19,213 nt of DNA from JBFJVZ01 sp041623895 (GTDB lineage Bacteria > Planctomycetota > Planctomycetia > Pirellulales > Pirellulaceae). The translations under genes were made by a program, and so were the position numbers. Location of the stretch: assembly GCA_041623895.1 (NCBI GenBank), contig JBFJVZ010000099.1, positions 1 through 19,213 on the forward strand. The letters run 5' to 3'. The notes beneath the pieces are model-generated. The model was given only the letters and a program-made list of their open reading frames with translations, was not told the origin of the DNA and did not search any database. Each line of letters opens with the position of its first letter. The stretch's first letter is position 1. Positions 7,386 through 15,060 of the stretch are shown here, one piece after another.

Positions 7386-8785
7386 TGGGAGCCCTCCTTG
7401 CCGTGGGGCCGCTGACGCCGGTACCACTGGCTAAACGTTTCTTTGGGTGCCTCGGGCAACTCCCTGGCAATGGACCATTTATTAAGCCGATTGTGCGTGA
7501 GCCAATGCGGTAAGCGGCGGACGGCCGTTCTCCCCATCGCACCGACCGTGGCAAACAACCGCGGACGTTGAAATACAAACGACGCAGCCTTCATGCTCAA
7601 TCGCTTCGAGATTGGCAGCAGGCGCTTGCCAACCAATTCCTTTCGCCAGGCCAACAACTGATGGTGCAAAGGTATCTTGACGGGACAGACATCGGTACAC
7701 GATCCGCACAAACTGCAAGCGTAAGGCAGGCTCTTGTAACTGGACGCGTCGCGGGTTGGCGACAAGACCGACCCAATCGGGCCGGGGACGGTGGCACGAT
7801 AGCTGTGCCCGCCGCTTCGTCGATAAACCGGGCACGTATTCATACACGCCCCACAGCGAATACAGTGCAACGAATCTCGAAACTCGCTGCTCTCACGAAG
7901 TTCCGTGCGTCCGTTATCGACCAGCACGATATGCAGTTCGCTATGCGCGTCTCTGGGACCGTGAAAGTGGGATGTGTAACTGGTAATTGGCTGCCCGGTG
8001 GCCGACCGCGCCAACAATCGAGTAAAGACGGCTAAGTCCTCAAACCTGGGAATCAGTTTTTCGATTCCCATGCAGGCGATATGAACTCGTGGCAGAGACA
8101 CACCCAAGTCGGCATTCCCTTCGTTGGTGCAGATCACCAGCCCGCCCGTTTCAGCAACGGCAAAGTTTACGCCGGTGATGCCGATTTCGCCGGAAAGGAA
8201 TTTTCCCCGCAAATGACCCCGCGCCGCTTCGGTCAAATAGCTCGGATCCGAAGCACCCTCATTGGTTCCCAGATGCTGATGAAATGTCTCGCCTACCTCT
8301 TCCTTCTTAATATGAATCGCGGGCAGCACGATATGGCTTGGTGATTCGCCTCGCAGTTGAACGATCCGCTCACCCAAGTCGGTGTCCACAACCTCGATAC
8401 CGTTGGCTTCCAAAAAAGGATTGAGCCCACATTCTTCCGTCAGCATCGACTTGCTTTTGACGATTCGCAGCGTTTCATGCTCGCGCAGAATCCGCAACAC
8501 AATCTGGTTGTGCTCTTGGGCATCGGCGGCCCAGTGAACCACCGCACCCAGCGCGGTCGCATGGGCCTCGAATTGAGTCAAATAATCGGCCAAATTCGCG
8601 ACCGTGTGCGACTTGATTTGGGAAGCCAGCGAACGCAGATACTCCCATTCGGGTACGGTTCCGACCTGTTTATCGCGTTTACCACGAACGAACCACAAGG
8701 CACGATCATGCCACTGCGAACGTGCCTGATTGGTGACGAATTCGCGTGCGGCCGAAGGATGGTCGACGATAGGCAGTGCAGTCAT
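7382..8785 (-). CDS. lutB: LutB-like iron-sulfur LUD protein (lactate utilisation)
   Basis: From the ATG at 8785 this is a 467-residue LutB (YkgF) homologue. An N-terminal LUD domain contains SKSMLTEECGLNPFLEANGI, HIVLPAIHIKKEEVGETF and the stretch ITGVNFAVAETGGLVICTNE. A ferredoxin-like domain follows with two CxxCxxCxxxCP motifs, at about Cys308/311/314/318 and Cys357/360/363/367, each suited to a [4Fe-4S] cluster. It should pass electrons from lactate to the respiratory chain together with LutA and LutC. An upstream TTG at 8809 is possible; I prefer the ATG because MTALPIVDH resembles usual starts, with AGGA about 10 bases upstream. It lies between lutA and lutC on the same strand, and its stop overlaps the lutC start. 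Confidence 0.93.
   Translation of the reverse strand: MTALPIVDHPSAAREFVTNQARSQWHDRALWFVRGKRDKQVGTVPEWEYLRSLASQIKSHTVANLADYLTQFEAHATALGAVVHWAADAQEHNQIVLRILREHETLRIVKSKSMLTEECGLNPFLEANGIEVVDTDLGERIVQLRGESPSHIVLPAIHIKKEEVGETFHQHLGTNEGASDPSYLTEAARGHLRGKFLSGEIGITGVNFAVAETGGLVICTNEGNADLGVSLPRVHIACMGIEKLIPRFEDLAVFTRLLARSATGQPITSYTSHFHGPRDAHSELHIVLVDNGRTELRESSEFRDSLHCIRCGACMNTCPVYRRSGGHSYRATVPGPIGSVLSPTRDASSYKSLPYACSLCGSCTDVCPVKIPLHHQLLAWRKELVGKRLLPISKRLSMKAASFVFQRPRLFATVGAMGRTAVRRLPHWLTHNRLNKWSIARELPEAPKETFSQWYRRQRPHGKEGSQ
7392..7399 (-). promoter_or_regulatory. Shine-Dalgarno site of lutC inside lutB
   Basis: The minus strand reads AAGGAGGG here, a near-perfect anti-16S match located in the last codons of lutB and seven bases before the overlapping GTG of lutC. 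It decides the lutC start and supports coupled translation. Confidence 0.8.
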
Positions 8786-8809
8786 AGGAGAATCATCCTG
8801 GGAAACCAA

Positions 8810-8997
8810 CCGTTCTAGGATACTGGAATCTATCTGAACCGCTACGCGTGAGGGGACACAACCGACCGCTTCGGGCGTAATAACTGCACCGCCGCCAGCG
8901 ATGTCCTTGATCGTAGCGAAAGTCGGAAGACTTCCGAGCAGTTGAAGAATCTCGGCACTCTCCCCAATTCAGTGACCCGCAATCGTTCACAACTCGA
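8810..8997. other. Unusually long lutA-lutB spacer
   Basis: About 190 to 210 bases separate lutA from lutB although the genes are otherwise arranged as one operon. No frame here encodes a recognisable protein. A GGAAGACTTCC palindrome-like motif at 8929-8939 stands out slightly. It may hold an internal promoter or a decayed stretch. Confidence 0.4.
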
Positions 8998-9750
8998 TCA
9001 CTCTGCTAACGGTCGACCCATCAGAATTTGGGCTACGTGCATGACGCGAATCGGCGACTTTTCACGCCGAATCAATCCCTGGAGGTGCATCAAGCAACTC
9101 ATATCGGCCGAGGCGATTACCTCGCTGCCGGCCGCCAAATGATCCGCGATGCGATCGCGGCCCATGGCAGCCGAGACATCCGCCTCGTTGACGGAGAAGG
9201 TTCCACCAAAGCCACAACACTCGTCCGGACGTGTTGGCTCCACCCACTGGATGTCGGCAACCAAATTCATGACATCGCGAATCTTGTTTGCCCGACCCTG
9301 CGTCGATTCACTCGAATCACCCAACCGCAATTCGCGCAGCCCGTGACAGCTTGGATGCAGGGACACTCGATGCGGAAAGTGCACATCCAAGTGGTCAATC
9401 TGTAACTCGTCGTGCAAGTACTCGCAAAGCTCGAAGGTCCGATTTTGCACGTGTTGGTACTTGGCATCGCTGACATCGAAGTATTCGGCGTAGTGATGAC
9501 GGACCATCGCCGTGCAAGAACCCGAGGGACAGACGATGGTGGGATACTCTGAAAAAAGCTGAACGAAACGTCGCGCTACCGGTGCGGTTTCGTCGTTGCA
9601 GCCCGTGTTGGCCATCGGCTGACCGCAACAAGTTTGTCCCCGGGGAAAAACAACGTCGACGCCCAAACGCTCGAGCAGTTCAAGTGTGGCGATCGCAACA
9701 TCGGGAAAGAATTGGTCGATGTAGCAAGGAACGAACAGAGCGACGGACAT
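8998..9750 (-). CDS. lutA: LutA-like CCG-domain iron-sulfur protein (lactate utilisation)
   Basis: The 250-residue protein is a LutA/YkgE homologue of the heterodisulfide-reductase-related CCG (DUF224) family. It has the expected start MSVALFVPCYIDQFFP. The first CCG block is CCGQPMANTGC at residues 41-51, with CPSGSC at 74-79 and HPSCHG at 132-137. The second CCG block is CCGFGGTFSV at 178-187, with SADMSCL near 214-220. These Cys residues bind the Fe-S cluster used in lactate oxidation. Family length is about 240-250, so it is complete. The ATG at 9750 has no obvious Shine-Dalgarno site. It should be the first gene of the lutABC transcript. No lactate permease gene is visible nearby. Confidence 0.93.
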   Translation of the reverse strand: MSVALFVPCYIDQFFPDVAIATLELLERLGVDVVFPRGQTCCGQPMANTGCNDETAPVARRFVQLFSEYPTIVCPSGSCTAMVRHHYAEYFDVSDAKYQHVQNRTFELCEYLHDELQIDHLDVHFPHRVSLHPSCHGLRELRLGDSSESTQGRANKIRDVMNLVADIQWVEPTRPDECCGFGGTFSVNEADVSAAMGRDRIADHLAAGSEVIASADMSCLMHLQGLIRREKSPIRVMHVAQILMGRPLAE

Positions 9751-9830
9751 ACGAATGCAGGCGAAACCAAGGGGACGTGAGACGGCGGCGACAAAGCGAG
9801 CAGTATAGTTTCTATTTCCGCTTTGTACGA

Positions 9831-9845
9831 CGGACGGGGAGTCCG
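9831..9845. repeat. Small palindromic element between lutA and the DUF4332 gene
   Basis: CGGAC at 9831-9835 pairs with GTCCG at 9841-9845 across a five-base loop, inside a stretch reading TACGACGGACGGGGAGTCCG. The arrangement resembles short REP-like palindromes scattered between planctomycete genes. No T-run follows on either strand, so it is not a convincing terminator. Confidence 0.4.
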
Positions 9846-9878
9846 CCGCCCCAGATCACGGCTGACACGCGTATGGAC

Positions 9879-10487
9879 CTATACCGTTTCCGGGTAGGCC
9901 ATACCTGCCGCAAGATTCGTCAGCGTCCCCTTGGCCGGCAAAACATTGGCAGAACTGATCGCTTGCTTGCACGTGGAGATGTACTTCTTCAGACGGCGAA
10001 TGCTGGGAATTTTGCGGCCCCGTATCAAACGGCGTCCTTTCGTGCTTAACGAAAAACGTACCAAGTCACGGTGCAGCGCCGCGGGGGACTCATCAGCAAT
10101 CCCTTGCACGCTACGCCGATGTACGCTGATTAACAATTGTGCGTCGCGAGGCATCATCCCCTGTACGGAAGCTGCCAGCCGAATCGCCGGCCGGTACCGA
10201 TGGACGAGTCTCAGCGACTTTGCCGGCACGCCGTCTTTTTGCAGACGTTTGGTGTCGCAGGTCAGCAGGTCGCCCGCCGTCACGACGCCAATCGCACGCA
10301 GCATCTGGCAGCGCTGCTGGCTGCAAATCCGCGTGTGTTCGATTCGCATGCTTAGCAGTCGGTCTCGATGACACTGGCGATTCGGCTCATTTGCTGCAAC
10401 GCCTGGATGACAGCGAGCAATATTTGTCTTCAGCTCTACAGGCTGATTATTGAGGGGAGCAACAAAACGCAGAAACATCCGCAACAT
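9879..10487 (-). CDS. DUF4332 helix-hairpin-helix-like protein
   Basis: The open frame gives 202 residues. From about residue 50 it follows the DUF4332 pattern of planctomycetes, a helix-hairpin-helix-like fold related to DNA-binding HhH domains. The segments are CQMLRAIGVVTAGDLLTCD at about 60-78, then GMMPRDAQLLISVHRRSVQG at about 110-129, then STKGRRLIRGRKIPSIRRL. The last two match the family's 'DAQLLV..GI.SVEELA' and 'S.GQRILR....P.L..V..WI' phrases. It is strongly basic, which fits nucleic-acid contact (an inference). The first 46 residues look non-conserved, and Met47 (ATG at 10349) is a plausible true start. The gene lies 87 bases downstream of the mannosyltransferase-like gene on the same strand. 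Confidence 0.65.
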   Translation of the reverse strand: MLRMFLRFVAPLNNQPVELKTNIARCHPGVAANEPNRQCHRDRLLSMRIEHTRICSQQRCQMLRAIGVVTAGDLLTCDTKRLQKDGVPAKSLRLVHRYRPAIRLAASVQGMMPRDAQLLISVHRRSVQGIADESPAALHRDLVRFSLSTKGRRLIRGRKIPSIRRLKKYISTCKQAISSANVLPAKGTLTNLAAGMAYPETV

Positions 10488-10574
10488 ATCAGCACCATGA
10501 AAGAGAAGACGAGAAAAGAGTGTTTGCTAGAGAGGTCTCTAATCAATCATCGCCGCTCGATGCCAGAGAGAAAT

Positions 10575-11321
10575 TCAGCTTTTTCTCAGCACCGCCAATC
10601 GCAGCATAAAGCCAACCGAACGTACCGCTTCGTGAATCGTCAATTTGCTCCGACCCTGTTGGCGGTCGGTAAATGTGATCGGAACTTCGCGGATCTTGCA
10701 ATCATGCTGGTGTAGACGCATCAGCAGTTCTTCCAGCAAGGCGTACCCCTGGCATTTCAAGCGACCGAGTTCGACTTTCCGCAATGCGGCAACACGGTAG
10801 CAGCGAATCGAGCCGCTGCAATCAGCAACGGGCAGCCGCAAACAGACGACTGCAAAGCGGTTGATCCAACGGCTCATCAGCCGGCGGTGCCAGGGCCATC
10901 CCTCAATCCGCCCGCCGGCAACGTATCGCGAGCCAACGACAACATCAGCATCCGGGTCATCGATGGCAACCGCCAAGATTTGCGATAAGTCCTGTGGGTT
11001 GTGGCTCAGGTCTCCGTCCAAGTTCAAAAAAAATTCGTAGTCCTCTTCAATCGCCTGAGTTGCCGCTCGCACAATCGCACTTCCCAGCCCTCGTTCCTGT
11101 TTGCGGACCAGCACTCGCACCGCTGAATCATGCTTACAGATTTCTTGCACGATGCCGGCCGTACCATCGGGTGAATCGTCATCGACAACCAATACATCTG
11201 CCGTTGGGATCGCCTCCCGCAGCCCTTCCAGCAGGGTACGAATATTCGACGCCTCCTCGTAAGTGCACACGCCGATCAACGAGCGTGCGCTTTCAGTCAA
11301 GGCGTCAGCGTTCAACGTCAA
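10575..11321 (-). CDS. Polyprenol-phosphate mannosyltransferase-like GT2 glycosyltransferase
   Basis: The 248-residue protein is a GT2 glycosyltransferase of the polyprenol (dolichol) monophosphate mannose synthase type. These enzymes move mannose from GDP-mannose to a lipid carrier at the inner face of the membrane. Motifs are DDDSPDGT at about residues 47-54, ERGLGSAIVRA at about 76-86, the metal-binding LDGDLSH at 101-107, VVGSRYVAGG at 128-137 and the late family mark QGRSKL at 222-227. It lacks the C-terminal membrane domain found in some relatives, so it is the soluble or peripheral type. The usual start-region Met is missing: the frame opens with TTG at 11321 or TTG at 11315, and the latter has AGGA about 9 bases upstream. 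The specific donor sugar is inferred from family resemblance. Confidence 0.85.
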   Translation of the reverse strand: MTLNADALTESARSLIGVCTYEEASNIRTLLEGLREAIPTADVLVVDDDSPDGTAGIVQEICKHDSAVRVLVRKQERGLGSAIVRAATQAIEEDYEFFLNLDGDLSHNPQDLSQILAVAIDDPDADVVVGSRYVAGGRIEGWPWHRRLMSRWINRFAVVCLRLPVADCSGSIRCYRVAALRKVELGRLKCQGYALLEELLMRLHQHDCKIREVPITFTDRQQGRSKLTIHEAVRSVGFMLRLAVLRKS

Positions 11322-11442
11322 TTGTCCTGCGCTCGGGCATTTCTAAATACGGCATCGTCGCGAACAGGGCGGGATCAGGGGCCGGGCGCCAATGGGCGCA
11401 GCATCCTTCGCGCCGACAGCGGTTACAGCCGGTTCCCAAATT

Positions 11443-11952
11443 CTAAGCCGCCGCGACATCGCGTTGTTGCAGCGTGCGACCTGCTTTCCCGCGGAATCCA
11501 AATTCGTTTGAATTCGACGAACCGCTCAGGTAGATCGGATGCGTCCACGGCGAAAGTGCCAGATCAGTATCAGACAGGCCCCAGACCAAGGCCTGCCGCT
11601 GTGGGGATGGACGGCTGATCGACGACGACAACTGAAACTGACAGGGCACACCACTTGACGTGCTCACCTGGGCGGCAATGCTGTCGACCCATTTTCTCGC
11701 CAACGGATCGGTGATTACCGACCAAAGACCGCCGCGACCGCGAACCCAATCGATCTGAATCACTTGCAGCTGTGAGCAACCAGCGTCACAGCGATCCGCT
11801 CGTTTGCCCTGATATGCGATTATCAACTGATCGCAAAGCGCGACCAAGAATCTGCGCTTCAACGACAGCGATGGAGGTACAACCAGCACTGGCGTGCGCA
11901 GCCCGTTTTGACCAGATCGCACAATCAGGCTGGCCAACGCAGCAAGTGACAT
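11443..11952 (-). CDS. Small unknown protein downstream of the AAA ATPase
   Basis: The 169-residue product (ATG at 11952) is not recognised. It starts with a weakly hydrophobic segment (MSLAALASLIVRSG) and has a second hydrophobic patch (FLVALCDQLIIAY). Three Cys lie between about residues 40 and 60, and a Ser-rich stretch follows at about 95-115. Neither hydrophobic patch is a convincing membrane helix or signal peptide. The start is 9 bases after the stop of the AAA ATPase gene, so the two are almost certainly one transcript, probably with coupled translation and a shared function. A GTG just upstream (11955) is an alternative start. The gene could be spurious, but its length and tight spacing argue against that. 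Confidence 0.55.
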   Translation of the reverse strand: MSLAALASLIVRSGQNGLRTPVLVVPPSLSLKRRFLVALCDQLIIAYQGKRADRCDAGCSQLQVIQIDWVRGRGGLWSVITDPLARKWVDSIAAQVSTSSGVPCQFQLSSSISRPSPQRQALVWGLSDTDLALSPWTHPIYLSGSSNSNEFGFRGKAGRTLQQRDVAAA

Positions 11953-11961
11953 CACTGAGAC

Positions 11962-13599
11962 TTATTTGTTAGTCCGCATGCTATTGAGCATTGCGTGGAA
12001 GTCGACATCGATCGTTCGGTCTTCAGAATCGACTCGTATCACTTGTGGTTGAGCAACGTCCAAGTCATCTTCAATCACCAGCAGATCGCTATCATCTGAA
12101 TCCGATTTGGTGGACAGAACGATATCGTCCGGCTCGACGGTTGGCTCATCTGACGCCGGTTGACCATCGGTCTCATCTAACCAGACGACCGGTTGCGGGT
12201 TGTTTCCCAGACTCACGATTTCCTGATTATCGGCCTCGATGCAGTTGAAGCGCGCGTCCGCTGCCATTTCGCTCAAACTAACGATCTCCGAATGAATCAT
12301 TCCCTCCAGTTCATGCGGCGGAGCATGGTTGGTCGTCGATGTCGATCTCACGCCGTTTCCAACCGGCACGGATTCCTCAATCTCAAAGTCTCCAAATAAC
12401 TCAGCCGGCAGAGGTGTTACGACGGGAACTTGTCGGGCATTTTCGGGGGCCGTGAACACGGCGTCTTCGTCCAATGGCTCGTCAAGCCACTGAATTGTCT
12501 CCGCGTTGCGACCGGAATCCTGCGAAGACAAGTCGCTTGGTTGCTGCTCGGCCGACTCGGGGTCGGACTCGCATGGATCCGGATCGTTGTTAGCTGGTTT
12601 TGGTTGCTCAACCGGACTCAAATCGGATAGCGTCCCGAACTCGACCGGCGCGGCTTGATGCGAGATTTTGGGCTCTTCGATCATGGGGCTCGGTAGCTGC
12701 TGTAATTGTGCCCAAGCTTGATCGACGATTTTTTCACAGATGTAATCCTGGTCGTTGTCGGCGGCGCAATCGATGGCTTCGGTCATGATCTGATTGATCA
12801 GCCGCGGCACGCCGCTACAGACATGATGGATGGCACCGATTGCCTCGTCGGTAATCGTGTCTTCGGCGATCGAACCGCAGGCGCGAATTGCTTCATAGAT
12901 ATATTGGCGGGTTTCGCCGGAGTTCAGCGGATGCAAGTAGCAACGCGTTGATACTCGTTGCGTGAACGGCTCCAGCGCGGGAGCCGCCAAAGTGTCCTCC
13001 AACTTCACTCCTCCGCAAACCACCGCCGTCACTCTTGGCTGATCATCGCGCATGATGTTCGTGACCATCCGGATGGCTTCCAAAACTTCTGCCGACAGAC
13101 ACTGGGCCTCGTCAACGATGATTAACAGACCGTTTTGGGCCGCAACCTTGCCGCAGACCCGATCAATCAAAGCCAAATGCAGATCACCGTCAGCGGCGGA
13201 ATCAAGATCAACTCCCAAATGATGCAACAGGTGTCGGTGAAAATCCGCCTGGTCGTCGATCGGCGCATCACCCAGCAGCACGACGTCATGAGTCTTGCTG
13301 AATTCGTCGGCCAGGATCCTGCAGAGCAACGATTTGCCCGTGCCCGGCGGGCCAATGACCAACGAAACTCCGTCGCTGGATTTGACGCTGCGGCGAACTC
13401 GTTGCAAAGCATCGTCCGCCGTACCCACAGGGACGTATCGGCTGACACATGGAAACGCTGGAAATGGCGGCAAGTCGTGTGTGTGTTCAGAAGCCTTCAT
13501 CGGTGATCCAAAACACGGTTCGGAAGTGGTGGATACTGACGCCCCCGTCAAGCCAAGGGCGCGCAATGCACGTCGCATAATCCGTCTAATCGTTAGCAT
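11962..13599 (-). CDS. ExeA/GspA-type AAA ATPase with long acidic tail
   Basis: From the ATG at 13599 this is a 545-residue protein. The first 300 residues hold an AAA+ ATPase of the ExeA/GspA type: Walker A GPPGTGKS at about 83-90, Walker B LLIIVDEAQ at about 158-166, and the sensor-2-like SGVPRLIN at about 262-269. The remaining ~245 residues are acidic, low-complexity and probably disordered, with two WLDE motifs (WLDEPLDED and WLDETDGQ). Relatives of this ATPase type serve in type II secretion, exopolysaccharide export and transposition. No membrane segment is visible, so it should be cytoplasmic. Other starts are GTG at 13605 and ATG at 13500 (MKASEHTHD), the latter removing a basic, poorly conserved leader. 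The small gene downstream follows after 9 bases, and a membrane protein gene lies upstream on the same strand beyond a MITE-like repeat. Confidence 0.8.
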   Translation of the reverse strand: MLTIRRIMRRALRALGLTGASVSTTSEPCFGSPMKASEHTHDLPPFPAFPCVSRYVPVGTADDALQRVRRSVKSSDGVSLVIGPPGTGKSLLCRILADEFSKTHDVVLLGDAPIDDQADFHRHLLHHLGVDLDSAADGDLHLALIDRVCGKVAAQNGLLIIVDEAQCLSAEVLEAIRMVTNIMRDDQPRVTAVVCGGVKLEDTLAAPALEPFTQRVSTRCYLHPLNSGETRQYIYEAIRACGSIAEDTITDEAIGAIHHVCSGVPRLINQIMTEAIDCAADNDQDYICEKIVDQAWAQLQQLPSPMIEEPKISHQAAPVEFGTLSDLSPVEQPKPANNDPDPCESDPESAEQQPSDLSSQDSGRNAETIQWLDEPLDEDAVFTAPENARQVPVVTPLPAELFGDFEIEESVPVGNGVRSTSTTNHAPPHELEGMIHSEIVSLSEMAADARFNCIEADNQEIVSLGNNPQPVVWLDETDGQPASDEPTVEPDDIVLSTKSDSDDSDLLVIEDDLDVAQPQVIRVDSEDRTIDVDFHAMLNSMRTNK

Positions 13600-13605
13600 C
13601 GGCAC

Positions 13606-13882
13606 GCGCGCCGTGCGAACCTGAGTCCGATCTCACCAGGGAACAGGATCTGATCGAATTTGCAAGAATTTGCAGAGTTTACGTAGCGGAAGTCGGAACA
13701 CTTGCCAGAAGCATGGATCGGTAGTCCGAATTCCGCCACGACTTTTATGCCTCAGCTGGACAGCGGCACTTTTGGGTGAAAAGGCCGTGAATTGCCGGCT
13801 CATCAGCCGCTGGGCGCCGACCGCTGCTTAAGTCGTCCCGCTGAGGAAGGAATTTGAGCCTGGCTTCTCATGATTGTTGAGC
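13606..13882. other. Intergenic region upstream of the AAA ATPase gene
   Basis: This stretch should carry the AAA ATPase promoter. It contains a direct repeat of GAATTTGCA at 13656-13664 and 13666-13674, one 10-bp helical turn apart. That repeat lies about 55-75 bases before the chosen start and could be an operator, although no regulator is known. Farther up, CATCAGCCGCTGGGC at about 13800 shares a 14-base core with the element after ahcY (near 17365). No gene is visible. The MITE-like repeat follows. Confidence 0.45.
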
Positions 13883-14011
13883 TAGTGCTTTGTCCAGATT
13901 CAAACTTAGGGTGGTGGTCGTAGCCGATGTCGCCAGACTTCGGGGTATCTTGGAACGAACCGAATTCTGGCGAATCCGGCTACCCTAAAGTCAAAAGTTG
14001 ACAGAGCACTA
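13883..14011. mobile_element. MITE-like nested inverted repeat flanked by TA
   Basis: The 129-base element has outer arms TAGTGCTTTGTC (13883-13894) and GACAGAGCACTA (14000-14011) that pair with one mismatch over the terminal 11 bases. About 20 of 28 positions pair out to TTAGGG/CCCTAA. Nested inside is a second inverted repeat of 24-base arms, 13920-13943 and 13960-13983, of which 20 positions pair (GTAGCCG...CGCCAGA with TCTGGCG...CGGCTAC). It encodes nothing. The TA at each outer edge would fit the TA target duplication of IS630/mariner-type elements, so this may be a non-autonomous MITE. The alternative is a REP-type palindrome. It sits between the membrane protein gene and the AAA ATPase gene. 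Confidence 0.7.
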
Positions 14012-14073
14012 TCAGTTCCCCAGATCAAGGTGGCGCTGTCTAAGTTTGAAAATTCGTGAAACACGATTCAAGA

Positions 14074-14904
14074 TCACAACGCGCTCGCCAAAGCCGCTGT
14101 CAGCAAGATCAACAGGCAAAGTCGACGGGCCAGCACGGCAATCGGTTGCCGAATTCGAATCCACGCTGCCGGGATTTCGATTTCCCCGCTCGCTCGGACT
14201 TCCTCTGCCACAGACCGCTCGCTGAAGTCATCGACAACAGCAGCAGTTGATACTCCACTGTCGACGACAGCCAATGGAACCAGCTCGTGCCGATCTCCCG
14301 AATGTGCCAGCACAAGGGGCGGACACAGCCGACGCCACTTTTCATATCCGCAGGCCACCAACATCCCCACAGCTATTGCCACCAACCAGGCCAACGACGA
14401 ATTTTTCCCTTCCCAGACGTCACCGAACTCAACTTGCGGAGGCGTCGAAGCCCCCCTGGCAAGCTGTTTCTGGAGATCTGTTACGACCTGGTCGGCTCGG
14501 TCCCTGAGGGCCAGCCAATGCGCCGACGAAGCCGGATCGGATACCGAAGCCACCTGACCCGAGCGAGAATCATCAAACGAGACAGTGATGACAGCCCCTG
14601 ATTCCGTGGTGCCACCAACGGAATCGTGCCGGCTATGCTTGCTGTAGAAGTCGCTGAGTTCACGTGTCCATTTCGCAATCGCAAGCTTCGCGGGAGGCAG
14701 GTGCCGAGACGCCTCCGAAAACCGTCGCCGGAGTTCGAGCAGTGTTGGATCACCCAGCGGCAGCGAATACTCGCTAGTGGTACCATCAGCGCGAGAAACC
14801 AGAAAGCACTGTCGGGGCTGACCCGAGGGCCAAATCGATACGATGATGGCGGCACACGAGAGCGTGACCAACAAACCGTCCGTCATTGCCAAACGGCGAA
14901 TCAT
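14074..14904 (-). CDS. Unknown membrane protein with three predicted transmembrane segments
   Basis: From the ATG at 14904 this is a 276-residue protein of no recognised family. A hydrophobic segment lies at about 10-26 (LLVTLSCAAIIVSIW) and another at about 169-186 (SLAWLVAIAVGMLVACGY). A third is at the extreme C terminus, about 258-276 (LARRLCLLILLTAALASAL). The 140 residues between the first two are hydrophilic and partly helical (LLELRRRFSEASRHLPPAKL and LALRDRADQVVTDLQKQLA), a layout loosely like Wzz-type chain-length regulators but without their motifs. The open frame continues 98 codons further upstream, but that part overlaps the trpF promoter and coding start and is not credible. 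There is no good Shine-Dalgarno site at 14904 or at Met7. It diverges from trpF and lies upstream of the AAA ATPase gene on the same strand. Confidence 0.6.
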   Translation of the reverse strand: MIRRLAMTDGLLVTLSCAAIIVSIWPSGQPRQCFLVSRADGTTSEYSLPLGDPTLLELRRRFSEASRHLPPAKLAIAKWTRELSDFYSKHSRHDSVGGTTESGAVITVSFDDSRSGQVASVSDPASSAHWLALRDRADQVVTDLQKQLARGASTPPQVEFGDVWEGKNSSLAWLVAIAVGMLVACGYEKWRRLCPPLVLAHSGDRHELVPLAVVDSGVSTAAVVDDFSERSVAEEVRASGEIEIPAAWIRIRQPIAVLARRLCLLILLTAALASAL

Positions 14905-15060
14905 GGTAATGATTTTGATGTCAAGATGGTCCACGAAACGTTGGCGCGGCTTCCAGCCATGCCAGGCAACCTGCCTTTCTCTCAATCGGAGATGGTTTGG
15001 GCCGCCGACCAGCCCAACCGCCCGATTTTGCTGATTTGCGCGGTTTTGATGAAAGCGGAG

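Noticed and set aside
14626..15048. Longer N terminus for TrpF
   Set aside because: The extra 141 codons overlap the divergent membrane gene, and TrpF's barrel starts at KICGV close to the chosen Met.
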